Assembly: GCA_047971245.1 (NCBI GenBank)
Contig: JBKDZN010000219.1
Coordinates: 16,093-80,092 of the forward strand
Reading direction: 5' to 3'
From: CADEDH01 sp047971245
GTDB lineage: Bacteria; Actinomycetota; Acidimicrobiia; Acidimicrobiales; SZUA-35
Length of the DNA: 64,000 nt
The notes under the pieces are model-generated. The model did no database searches. It had not been told where the DNA came from and saw only the letters and a list, made by a program, of their open reading frames with translations. The position numbers and the translations under genes were made by a program. Below are positions 44,274-51,743 of the stretch, one piece after another (the first letter of the stretch is position 1; the number at the start of each line of letters is the position of its first letter).

Positions 44274-44279
44274 AACGTA
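44274..44279 (-). promoter_or_regulatory. Leaderless -10 element of the membrane protein gene
   Basis: TACGTT on the minus strand lies exactly 7 nt before the GTG at 44266. Confidence 0.55.
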
Positions 44280-44316
44280 GCCGCTCCCATCCACGCTGAC
44301 CGGTCGGAGCCAACGG

Positions 44317-45597
44317 TCACGGCCGGATCAGGGCGCCGAGCATGGCCCGGAACTTGGCCCGGGTCTCCTCCAACTCGGCCGCCGGATCGGAGTCGGCCAC
44401 CACACCAACCCCGGCGAACAGGCGGGCGCCGCCCCCGTCGAGCTCGGCCGAACGGATCCCCACCGCGAAACTGCCGTTGCCCGCGGCGTCGACCCAACCC
44501 ACCGGACCGGCGTAGCGGCCCCGGTCGGCCTTCTCCAGCTCGGCCATCAGGGCCAGGGCCTCGGCCTGGGGCTCCCCGCCCACCGCCGGGGTGGGGTGCA
44601 GGGCCGCCACCAGTTCGAGCACCGAGGCGGCCGGCCACGACAGGCGACCCTCCACCCGGGTGCCGAGATGATGCACATTGGCCAGCGAGACGATGGTGGG
44701 CTCCGGCTCCGCGTCGACATAGGAACAGAACGGCAGGAGGCCATCCAACAACCAGTCGATGGTGATGCGGTGCTCCCACCGGTCCTTGGTCGAGGCGAGC
44801 AGGCCGGCGGCCAGGTGGGCGTCGATGGCGGGATCGGCCCCCCGGGGGGCGGTGCCGGCCAGGGGGTGGGCCCGGACGACATCACCGTGGCGGGACACCA
44901 GCAGTTCGGGTGAGGCGCCCACGAACCCGTCGATCAGGAACACGATGGCCGAGCCGAACGTGGCCCGGAGGTGGCCCACCACCGCCGCCGGGTCGGCGGG
45001 CGCATCGGTGGCGAGGCGGAGCTCCCGGGCCAGCACCACCTTGGCCAGCCGGCCCGACCGGATCTCGCCCACGGCCCGGCCGACCACATCGTCCCGCCAC
45101 CGCTCGGGGGCCAACACCGCGGCGAGGGGGAAGGTGGTGGCCTGGGGCGGTGTGGCGCCGATCGCCGGGTCGGGCCCGATCATCCGCTGGAGGCGGTCGA
45201 GCACGGCCGCCCCACCGGGTGCCGGTCCGGAACCGTCGTCGATGGCCGTGACCCAGCGGCGGCCGTCGGCCCCGGGGCCGACGGCGAGCTCGGGCACGAT
45301 CAGCTCCCCGGACCGTTCGCGGTCGAACGGGATGGCGGCGAAGGCCACCGGTCCGGGGCCAGGGCCGGCCGGAACCGACGTCAGGTCGTCATCCGCGGGA
45401 GCGGCCAGGGCGGTCAGGGCCGCCTGGGCGGCCGCGGCCCCATCGGGCCGGATCACGGGGATCCGGGCCGCTTCCCCCACCCCGGCCAGCAGCGGGACCG
45501 GATCGTCGTGGCCGGGCCGTGACCACAGCAGGCCGGTACGGCTACCGATGGCCAACGGGTCGACGTCACGGTCGAGGCGGACGGTTGTGGCGCGCAC
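44317..45597 (-). CDS. menF: Isochorismate synthase
   Basis: A 426-residue chorismate-utilising enzyme that makes isochorismate, the first committed step of menaquinone synthesis. KVVLAREL near residue 190, FVGASPELLV near 230, AHPLAGTAPRG, and LHPTPAVGG near 347 are typical, as is the C-terminal LFAGVGVVADSDP. The catalytic Lys and the Mg-binding Glu residues are in place. A siderophore-type isochorismate synthase is possible in principle, but five other men genes in the window favour MenF. GTG follows TAGCCT by 6 nt. Confidence 0.92.
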   Translation of the reverse strand: MRATTVRLDRDVDPLAIGSRTGLLWSRPGHDDPVPLLAGVGEAARIPVIRPDGAAAAQAALTALAAPADDDLTSVPAGPGPGPVAFAAIPFDRERSGELIVPELAVGPGADGRRWVTAIDDGSGPAPGGAAVLDRLQRMIGPDPAIGATPPQATTFPLAAVLAPERWRDDVVGRAVGEIRSGRLAKVVLARELRLATDAPADPAAVVGHLRATFGSAIVFLIDGFVGASPELLVSRHGDVVRAHPLAGTAPRGADPAIDAHLAAGLLASTKDRWEHRITIDWLLDGLLPFCSYVDAEPEPTIVSLANVHHLGTRVEGRLSWPAASVLELVAALHPTPAVGGEPQAEALALMAELEKADRGRYAGPVGWVDAAGNGSFAVGIRSAELDGGGARLFAGVGVVADSDPAAELEETRAKFRAMLGALIRP

Positions 45598-45603
45598 CCC
45601 ATC

Positions 45604-45609
45604 AGGCTA
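45604..45609 (-). promoter_or_regulatory. Leaderless -10 element of menF
   Basis: TAGCCT on the minus strand lies 6 nt before the GTG at 45597. Confidence 0.5.
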
Positions 45610-45700
45610 CGGGCCCGCGGCCGGCACGTCGGCCCCCGGCATCATCGCTTCGGGGCCCCGGCCGACCGAGCACCGGCTGCGGCGGCCGGGACGGTACGGC

Positions 45701-45706
45701 TAGGTT
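45701..45706 (+). promoter_or_regulatory. -10 element shared in sequence with the menD promoter
   Basis: TAGGTT lies 8 nt before an ATG at 45715 that opens a 10-codon leader ORF. The surrounding 16 bp are identical to those at menD. Confidence 0.55.
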
Positions 45707-45714
45707 GTGGCCCG

Positions 45715-45747
45715 ATGTCGGCCCGGGCCGACCCGACCGGACCCTGA
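45715..45747 (+). CDS. Ten-codon leader ORF before the cyclase gene
   Basis: ATG at 45715 encodes MSARADPTGP and stops at TGA 45745-45747. The stop overlaps the Shine-Dalgarno AAGGAG (45747-45752) of the cyclase gene at 45757. The leader would be translated without a ribosome binding site. It may bring ribosomes to the downstream site or be part of a regulatory leader. Confidence 0.4.
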   Translation: MSARADPTGP

Positions 45748-45756
45748 AGGAGTCAC

Positions 45757-46527
45757 ATGTCCGACCTTGCTGCCGTCCTCACCGGCCTGGCCCGGGGCTC
45801 GATCCGGGTGGTCGACCTCACCTCGCCCCTCACCGCCGACACCCCGATCCTCCAGCTCCCGGAGGAGTTCGGCCAGACCGCCCACTTCGAACTGGAGGAG
45901 ATCAGCAACTACGACGACCGCGGGCCGGCCTGGTACTGGAACAACTTCCGCACCGGGGAGCACACCGGCACCCACTTCGACGCCCCCATCCATTGGGTCA
46001 CGGGGCCCAAGCAGGATGTAGCCTCGGTCCCGGCCGAGCGGCTGGTCGGCCCGGCCGTGGTCATCGACGTCACCGACCGGGTGGCCACCGACCCCGACCA
46101 TCTGGTCGAGGTGGCCGACCTGGAAGCGTTCCAGGCGGAGCACGGGCCGTTCCCCGCCGGCGGCTGGTTGCTGCTGCACACCGGTTGGAGCGTTCACGGC
46201 CACAGTCAGGAGACCTTCGTCAACGCCGACGAGAACGGGCCCCACACCCCGGGCCTCTCGGCCGACGCCGCCCGCTGGCTGGCCGAGGAGTCGCCGATCA
46301 TCGGCCTGGGGGTGGAGACGGTGGGTACCGACGCCGGCGCGGCGGGCACGTTCGATCCGATGTACCCGTGCCACGCCCTGATGCACGGGGCCGGGAAGTA
46401 CGGCCTGACCCAGCTCACCAACCTCGACCAGCTCCCCCCGACCGGGGCCATGCTGGTGGCCGCCCCGCTGAAGATCGTCGGCGGTTCGGGCAGCCCGGTC
46501 CGGGTCCTGGCCTTCGTGGACGGTTGA
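45757..46527 (+). CDS. Cyclase-family protein (kynurenine formamidase-like)
   Basis: A 256-residue metal-dependent hydrolase of the Cyclase family. The zinc-binding motif HTGTHFDAPIHW is complete near residue 72, and VVDLTSPL at the N-terminus is typical. It may hydrolyse an amide or lactone; N-formylkynurenine is only one possible substrate and no kynurenine genes are nearby. AAGGAG lies 4 nt before the ATG. The TPP-enzyme gene begins 4 nt after the stop, so the two form an operon. Confidence 0.85.
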   Translation: MSDLAAVLTGLARGSIRVVDLTSPLTADTPILQLPEEFGQTAHFELEEISNYDDRGPAWYWNNFRTGEHTGTHFDAPIHWVTGPKQDVASVPAERLVGPAVVIDVTDRVATDPDHLVEVADLEAFQAEHGPFPAGGWLLLHTGWSVHGHSQETFVNADENGPHTPGLSADAARWLAEESPIIGLGVETVGTDAGAAGTFDPMYPCHALMHGAGKYGLTQLTNLDQLPPTGAMLVAAPLKIVGGSGSPVRVLAFVDG

Positions 46528-46531
46528 GCCG

Positions 46532-48322
46532 GTGACGGCAACGCCCGAGCCACCGGCAGGTCCCGCGGTCCCGGCCGACCCCGGCCGCCCCACCGGTCCG
46601 GTCGGCCCGATCGGGCCGGTGTTGGATCCACCCCTGGCCGATGACCTGACCCTGGTCGAGGCGGTGGCCGCCGCCCTGGCGGCGTCCGGCGTCGAGCAGG
46701 CGTTCGGGGTGGTCGGCTCGGGCAACTTCCATCTCACCAACGCCCTGCGCGACTGCGGGGTGCGGTTCGTCGCCGCCCGTCACGAGATGGGCGCGGCGGT
46801 GATGGCCGACGCCTACACCCGCCTGACCCGCACTCCGTCGGTGGTCACCCTCCATCAGGGCTGCGGGCTCACCAATGCCCTGACCGGGATCACCGAGGCG
46901 GCGAAATCGGGCAGCCCGATGATCGTAGTGACCGCCGAGGCCACCAACCCCCACTCCAACTTCTTCGTCGATCAGATGGCCATGGCCGGGGCCGCGGGTG
47001 CCGCTGCGGTCCGCATCGACGATCCGGCCACCGCGGTGGCCGACGCCGCGGTGGCCGTGGCCCGGGCGGTGGATGAGCGCCGCACCGTGGTGATCAACCT
47101 CCCGCTCGACGCCCAGACGGCGATCGTCCCGCTCGATGCCCGCACCGCGCCCGCGGTACCCCGACCCGAGCCGGTGGTCCCGGCGGCCGACGAGGTCGAC
47201 GCCCTGGCCGATCTGGTCCGGTCGGCCGACCGTCCGGTGTTCGTGGCCGGGCGAGGCTGCCGGGCGCCCGGCGCCGGCGACGCGGTGGCCCGAGCGGCCG
47301 AGGCCGCCGGAGCCCTGCTCGCCACCTCGGCGGTGGCCAACGGGCTGTACGCCGACCACCCGTGGAACCTGGGTATCTCCGGCGGATTCGCCTCCCCGGC
47401 GGCCGCCCGGCTGATCGGCGACGCCGACCTGGTGGTGGGCTGGGGCTGCGCCCTGAACATGTGGACCACCCGTCACGGGGCCCTGGTGGCCGGAGCGCAG
47501 GTGGTCCAGGTCGACGACCGGGCCGGCGCCCTCGGCGCCCAACGCCGCATCGACCTGGGTGTGGTGGGTGACGTGACCCTCACCGCGGCGGCCCTCGCCG
47601 CCGCGCTGGATGCCGGCCCCCGCTCGGGCGCGGGCTACCGGCAGACCGCCACCGCCGCCGTCTTGGCCGCCGGGATCGGCTGGGCCGATCAGCCGTCCGG
47701 CGAGACCCGGGCCGGACCGTCCGCCGGGGCCGACCGGGCCGACCGTATCGACCCCGCCGTGTTGTCGCGGGCGTTGGACGACCGGCTGCCCGCGGCGCGC
47801 GTGGTGGCCGTGGACTCCGGCAACTTCATGGGCCACCCCACCGCCTACCTCCGCGTCCCCGATCTCGACGGCTACTGCCTGACCCAGGGTTTCCAGTCGA
47901 TCGGCCTCGGGTTGTCGACCGCCATCGGGTGCGCGGTGGCCCGACCGGACCGGTTGACGGTGGCGGCCCTGGGCGACGGCGGGTTCCTGATGGGTGTGGC
48001 CGAACTGGAGACGGTACGCCGGCTCGGCCTGGCCATGGTGATCGTGATCTACGACGACGACGCCTACGGCGCCGAGGTCCACCATTTCGGGCCCGACCGG
48101 CACGACCTCTCCACGGTGACGTTCCCCGAGACCGATCTCGCCGCCGTGGCCCGCGGTTTCGGTCTGGAGGGGGTCACGGTCCGCCGGGTGGAAGATCTGA
48201 GCCCACTCGACGCCTGGCTGGCCGCCCGGCGCGACGGCCGCGCCCGGCCCGCGATGGTCATCGACGCCAAGGTCACCCGCGCCGCCTCCTGGTGGTTGGA
48301 GGAGGCGTTCCGCGGTCACTGA
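46532..48322 (+). CDS. Thiamine-pyrophosphate-dependent enzyme (acetolactate synthase-like)
   Basis: A 596-residue three-domain ThDP enzyme. The cofactor-activating Glu lies in ARHEMGAAVMADAY near residue 90; the central domain and the ThDP/Mg motif GDGGFLMGVAELE near 490 with YDDDAYG follow. It resembles acetolactate synthase or benzoylformate-type decarboxylases, but FAD-binding cannot be judged and no small subunit is near, so the reaction is unknown. A 35-residue Pro/Gly-rich N-terminus precedes the domain. GTG 46532 stands 4 nt after the cyclase gene, which suggests consecutive steps of one pathway. Confidence 0.85.
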   Translation: MTATPEPPAGPAVPADPGRPTGPVGPIGPVLDPPLADDLTLVEAVAAALAASGVEQAFGVVGSGNFHLTNALRDCGVRFVAARHEMGAAVMADAYTRLTRTPSVVTLHQGCGLTNALTGITEAAKSGSPMIVVTAEATNPHSNFFVDQMAMAGAAGAAAVRIDDPATAVADAAVAVARAVDERRTVVINLPLDAQTAIVPLDARTAPAVPRPEPVVPAADEVDALADLVRSADRPVFVAGRGCRAPGAGDAVARAAEAAGALLATSAVANGLYADHPWNLGISGGFASPAAARLIGDADLVVGWGCALNMWTTRHGALVAGAQVVQVDDRAGALGAQRRIDLGVVGDVTLTAAALAAALDAGPRSGAGYRQTATAAVLAAGIGWADQPSGETRAGPSAGADRADRIDPAVLSRALDDRLPAARVVAVDSGNFMGHPTAYLRVPDLDGYCLTQGFQSIGLGLSTAIGCAVARPDRLTVAALGDGGFLMGVAELETVRRLGLAMVIVIYDDDAYGAEVHHFGPDRHDLSTVTFPETDLAAVARGFGLEGVTVRRVEDLSPLDAWLAARRDGRARPAMVIDAKVTRAASWWLEEAFRGH

Positions 48323-48377
48323 CCGCGGCCGGGTCCGAATCCGGGCCCGTCGGCGCCGGGGCGGGTGCCGGGGCCCG

Positions 48378-48383
48378 TAGCCT
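48378..48383 (+). promoter_or_regulatory. Leaderless -10 element of SRPBCC gene
   Basis: TAGCCT lies 7 nt before the GTG at 48391. Confidence 0.55.
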
Positions 48384-48390
48384 CGGCGAC

Positions 48391-48852
48391 GTGGAGCAGC
48401 GTTACCGTGTCCAACTCGCCGCCGGGTCGGGTCCGGTCTTCGACCTCGTGTCCGATCTGGCCACGTACCCCCGGTGGCTGGACATCGTGGAGCGGGCGGA
48501 CCCGGCCGCCGCCCTCGACGACGACCCCGGGCCGGCGTGGACGGTGACCCTCCGGGCCCGGGTCGGGGTGTTCTCCCGCTCCAAACGGCTTCGGATGGTC
48601 CGATCATCGGCCACGCCCGCCACCGACGGCACCGAGCGGGTGGCCCGGTTCGAACGACGGGAGGACGACGGCCGGGACCACTCGGCCTGGACCCTGGAGG
48701 CCGCGGTGACCCCGGCTGGTAGTGGCAGCACCCTGACCATGGGCTTGGCCTACGACGGCCGGCTGTGGACCTCGATGCTGGAACCGGTCCTCCACGCCCA
48801 GGTCAACCGGGCCGGCCGGGGGCTCGACGAGTTGGCCGCCGGACGATCCTGA
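48391..48852 (+). CDS. SRPBCC-family (polyketide cyclase/START-like) protein
   Basis: A 153-residue ligand-binding helix-grip protein with the typical opening VFDLVSDLATYPRWLDIVE, then a seven-strand sheet and a long C-terminal helix (NRAGRGLDELA). Such proteins bind small hydrophobic ligands. The specific role is unknown. The GTG at 48391 is set by TAGCCT-N7. Confidence 0.85.
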   Translation: MEQRYRVQLAAGSGPVFDLVSDLATYPRWLDIVERADPAAALDDDPGPAWTVTLRARVGVFSRSKRLRMVRSSATPATDGTERVARFERREDDGRDHSAWTLEAAVTPAGSGSTLTMGLAYDGRLWTSMLEPVLHAQVNRAGRGLDELAAGRS

Positions 48853-48892
48853 AGCCAAGGTCGGCCCCGGCCCTCGGCCTCAGCCGGGCGGG

Positions 48893-49288
48893 TCAGCCCG
48901 GGTGGATCTCGAAACGGTCGGGGTAGAAGGCGACATACCCGGCGATGGGGGCCAGGTCGGCCAGCGGGTCAGGGTAGTACCAGACCGCGTTGTCCAACTC
49001 GGCCACGCTCCGGTCGGCGTTGGTCGGACCGGACCGGGCACCCAACTCGACCCGGTAGTAGCTGGCCCGGCCCTTGATCGGGCAGCTGGTGTGGTGGTCG
49101 GTGGCGTGCAGGCCGGCCCCGGTCACCGCGTCGGGCGGGAAGTACACCACCGGGGGGAGGACGCGGTCACCGTAGACCTCGTGCAGGAGGACGGCCCGGT
49201 CGGAACGGGCGATCTCGTGGCCCTGGTAGTCGACGACCCAGGTGGTGTCGGACGGTTCGAGCCAGGCGGTGTGGGTCGGATCGCTCAT
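48893..49288 (-). CDS. DUF427 protein
   Basis: A 131-residue protein of the DUF427 family, recognised by TTWVVDYQGHEIARS, the YFPPDAV and TSCPIKGRASYY motifs and VAFYPDRFEI. Its biochemical function is unknown. The ATG at 49288 is preferred to 49297 because CACAAT lies 7 nt upstream and family members start near this point. A strong hairpin lies directly upstream (49301-49347). Confidence 0.9.
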   Translation of the reverse strand: MSDPTHTAWLEPSDTTWVVDYQGHEIARSDRAVLLHEVYGDRVLPPVVYFPPDAVTGAGLHATDHHTSCPIKGRASYYRVELGARSGPTNADRSVAELDNAVWYYPDPLADLAPIAGYVAFYPDRFEIHPG

Positions 49289-49300
49289 GCGACCCATTGT

Positions 49301-49347
49301 GACCCGCCGAGGGGAGGCGCGGGTAGTGCGCCTCCCCTCGGCGGGTC
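49301..49347 (-). terminator. 20-bp perfect hairpin after bioY
   Basis: GACCCGCCGAGGGGAGGCGC (49301-49320) and its exact complement (49328-49347) enclose a 7-nt loop. It stands 9 nt after the bioY stop and 13 nt before the DUF427 start. There is no U-tract, which is common in actinobacterial terminators. Confidence 0.7.
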
Positions 49348-49356
49348 AGAGGCTCC

Positions 49357-49980
49357 TCAGCGCAGCCGGTCGACGAGCCGCCAGGTGCCCGGGAGCAGCA
49401 GGGCGACGGCCAGGGCCTTGAGGGCGTCCCCGACCAGGAACGGGTAGGCGCCGAGCTCGAGCCCGGTGGCCAGATCGACGTCCAGGCTGGCCATCAGCCA
49501 CGGGACCCCGACCGCGTACACGATCAGGGAGCCGAGGGCGGCGGTGGCCGCAGTGGCGAGCACGGAACGGTCGGCGCGACGGCGGGCCAACGCACCCACC
49601 ACGACCGCGGCGGGGACATAGCCCAGGATGTAGCCGAACGAGGCGAAGGCCCAGCCCGACGCCTGGTCGGCGAAGATCGGAGCCCCGAGCGCCCCGACCG
49701 CGAGGTAGAGCAGGGTTGCGGATCCGGCCCGGACCGGACCGAGGGTGGCCCCGGTCAGCAGCACCGCGAAGGTGGCCAGCGACAACGGGACCGGGGTGAA
49801 CCACAGGGGGATGGCGATCTGCCCGGCCACGATGAGTAGCACCGTGGAGGTCAGCACGAGGCCCAGATCACGGACCCGGTGTCCGGGCACGAGGTCGGCC
49901 AGGACCGGCTGGGAGGCGACCGGTACCCCCGGCCCGCCGACCGTCGCGGCAATGGGGTTGACCCCCGTGTTCCTCTTCAT
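49357..49980 (-). CDS. bioY: BioY biotin transporter substrate-binding subunit
   Basis: A 207-residue membrane protein with six hydrophobic segments and BioY signatures such as PLWFTPVPLSLATFAVLLTG near residue 53, LYLAVGALGAPIFAD and FASFGYILGY. It is the biotin-binding subunit of an ECF importer; no bioM or bioN is adjacent, so it may use a shared energising module. The start is decided by AGGAGG (49992-49987), 6 nt before ATG 49980; the ATG at 49986 would be too close. Two TGAAC-N3-GTTCA sites lie upstream. Confidence 0.93.
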   Translation of the reverse strand: MKRNTGVNPIAATVGGPGVPVASQPVLADLVPGHRVRDLGLVLTSTVLLIVAGQIAIPLWFTPVPLSLATFAVLLTGATLGPVRAGSATLLYLAVGALGAPIFADQASGWAFASFGYILGYVPAAVVVGALARRRADRSVLATAATAALGSLIVYAVGVPWLMASLDVDLATGLELGAYPFLVGDALKALAVALLLPGTWRLVDRLR

Positions 49981-50056
49981 CGTCATCCTCCTGATCACCG
50001 GCGAGCGACCGGCGTGGTCGGTGTCGTACCCGGATCCCGCAGGATCACGGCCACAT

Positions 50057-50083
50057 TGAACAGCGTTCATTGAACGCCGTTCA
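50057..50083. promoter_or_regulatory. Tandem TGAAC-N3-GTTCA operators (BioQ-type)
   Basis: Two perfect 13-bp palindromes, TGAACAGCGTTCA (50057-50069) and TGAACGCCGTTCA (50071-50083), lie between bioY and a divergent TetR gene. A half-site GTTCA follows at 50093. The BioQ repressor of corynebacteria is known to bind a TGAAC-N3-GTTAC-like motif upstream of bioY. Confidence 0.85.
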
Positions 50084-50115
50084 CCACCTGATGTTCAAGT
50101 ACTGTGACCACTGGC

Positions 50116-50724
50116 ATGGGCCGACAGGGAGCGAGGAGCGAGCGGATCAACCGGAGCGATGTGGTCGCGGCCGCCCGGTCGCGGTTGGAGGCCGGCGGTC
50201 TCCACGCCCTGGCCATGCGTCGTATCGCCGATGATCTCGGGGTTCAGCAGAGTGCCCTCTACTGGCACTTCGAGAACAAGCAGGCCCTACTGGCCGCCCT
50301 GGCCGACGAGATCCTGGCCGGGGTGGCCACCCCCGACGAACCGGCCTGGGACCGCCACGTCGCCGCCCTCGCCCTCGGCCTGCGGGATCAGCTGCTCCGC
50401 TACCCGGACGGGGCCGAGCTCGTCGCCACCGCCTTCGCCTTCCGGCTCGGCGCCCGGCGACCGTTCACCCGGTTCGCCGAGGCGTTGACCGATGCCGGCC
50501 TCGCCCCCGACGAAGCGGAGACCGCCGCCTCGGTACTGCTCCATTTCGTGCTCGGGTTCACCACCAACGAGCAGCAACATCGGCAGGCGGCCGAACTCGG
50601 CGCTATCGACGACGAGGCCACCGATCCCCACCCGGTGGGCCGCCAGTTCACCCGTGAACGGTTCGAGCACGGGGTCGAGCTGATCCTGGCCGGGATCAGG
50701 ACCCGGCCCGGACTCGACCGGTAG
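50116..50724 (+). CDS. bioQ: TetR-family regulator, probable biotin regulator
   Basis: A 202-residue TetR protein with an N-terminal helix-turn-helix (RINRSDVVAAARSRLEAGG, then MRRIADDLGVQQSALYWHFENK) and a tetracycline-repressor-type C-terminal domain. It is divergent from bioY across two TGAAC-N3-GTTCA palindromes, which matches the architecture of BioQ in other actinobacteria. The name rests on this context. The start is ATG 50116; GTG 50104 is also possible. Confidence 0.8.
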   Translation: MGRQGARSERINRSDVVAAARSRLEAGGLHALAMRRIADDLGVQQSALYWHFENKQALLAALADEILAGVATPDEPAWDRHVAALALGLRDQLLRYPDGAELVATAFAFRLGARRPFTRFAEALTDAGLAPDEAETAASVLLHFVLGFTTNEQQHRQAAELGAIDDEATDPHPVGRQFTRERFEHGVELILAGIRTRPGLDR

Positions 50725-50733
50725 GCGGGCGGC

Positions 50734-51708
50734 TCAACCGATGGGCGGCAGGGGGGTGACCCAACGGGCCGACAGGGGGTGGCCCCCGGCCACGATGGCC
50801 TCGAGCGCGGTGATGAGTCGGCGGGCGACCGGCCCCGGGGCATCGAGGATCCGGCTGTCCAGTCGGGCCAGCGGTCGCACGAACCGGGTGGTGGAGACCA
50901 GCATCAGTTCGGGCGCCGTGGCCACCTCGGCCATGGCGACGTCACGCACCTCCACCGGGATCCCGCAGTGCTGGGCGGTCTCGAGCACGAGGCGCCGGGT
51001 GATCCCGTCGAGCACGATGTCGAGCGGTGGGGCCACCACCCGGCCGTCAATGACGGTCAGCAGGCTCTGGGTCGTCGACTCGGCCAACGACTCGTCGGTG
51101 GCGGCGAAGATCACCTCGTCGTACCCGGCCTTTCGGGCCGCCAGCTGCTGACGGACCGCAGCGGCGTAGCCGGCGGCCACCTTCAACGACGGCGGCAGGA
51201 TCGAGGCCGGGATCTTCGGCATGTGGGCCGTCGTCGCCGTCACCGACGGGCCGGTCACCACCGCATCGTCGGCGTCGAGCGCGATCACGGTGATGGTCGG
51301 GGTCAACATCGTGGGGACCGGCCCGGGCGGGATCTCGTCCCAGGTGGCCACCAGCTTGACCAGCCCGGCACCGGGGTTGGCGTGGACCACCGCGGCCACC
51401 GCCAATTCGAGCGTGGCCACGTCGACCGCCGGTTCCATGCCCATCAGCTCCATGGACTGTTCGAACCGGGACACGTGGGGCCGCAGGCCGACCGCGGCGG
51501 GCCCCTCGTCGAGACTGATCACGCGCAGCACGTCGAACACCAACGAACCGCGGTTGGCGGCATGCGAGAGCACATGCACCGTGGCCTCCGCGAACGGGGT
51601 CAGCTTGCCGTCGCGCCAAACCACCCGCTCCGTGGGCACGCCGCCGCCCACCGGTACGGGAGCGGGTCGGGTGGCCGGGCTGATGCGGGCGGGGTGGGAG
51701 CGGTCCAT
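50734..51708 (-). CDS. Class IV aminotransferase (IlvE/PabC fold)
   Basis: A 324-residue fold-type IV PLP protein. The PLP Lys is expected in PPSLKVAAGY near residue 188, with an Glu in FAATDESLAES and the C-terminal substrate loop. The spacing fits a branched-chain or D-amino-acid aminotransferase, or an aminodeoxychorismate lyase. The long Pro-rich N-terminus (25 residues) may be an artefact of the start. It is divergent from menE, with only 35 nt between the two start codons. TACGCT lies 8 nt before the ATG. Confidence 0.85.
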   Translation of the reverse strand: MDRSHPARISPATRPAPVPVGGGVPTERVVWRDGKLTPFAEATVHVLSHAANRGSLVFDVLRVISLDEGPAAVGLRPHVSRFEQSMELMGMEPAVDVATLELAVAAVVHANPGAGLVKLVATWDEIPPGPVPTMLTPTITVIALDADDAVVTGPSVTATTAHMPKIPASILPPSLKVAAGYAAAVRQQLAARKAGYDEVIFAATDESLAESTTQSLLTVIDGRVVAPPLDIVLDGITRRLVLETAQHCGIPVEVRDVAMAEVATAPELMLVSTTRFVRPLARLDSRILDAPGPVARRLITALEAIVAGGHPLSARWVTPLPPIG

Positions 51709-51716
51709 CGGGACAG

Positions 51717-51722
51717 AGCGTA
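51717..51722 (-). promoter_or_regulatory. Leaderless-type -10 element of class IV aminotransferase
   Basis: TACGCT on the minus strand lies 8 nt before the ATG at 51708. Confidence 0.45.
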
Positions 51723-51730
51723 CCGCTGGC

Positions 51731-51736
51731 TACGGT
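51731..51736 (+). promoter_or_regulatory. Leaderless -10 element of menE
   Basis: TACGGT lies 7 nt before the ATG at 51744. Confidence 0.55.
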
Positions 51737-51743
51737 GGCGCTC

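Noticed and set aside
43190..44779. Longer start for the unknown membrane protein reaching into menF
   Set aside because: The extra N-terminus is an Arg/Gly-rich shadow of menF, and TACGTT-N7-GTG gives a good start at 44266.
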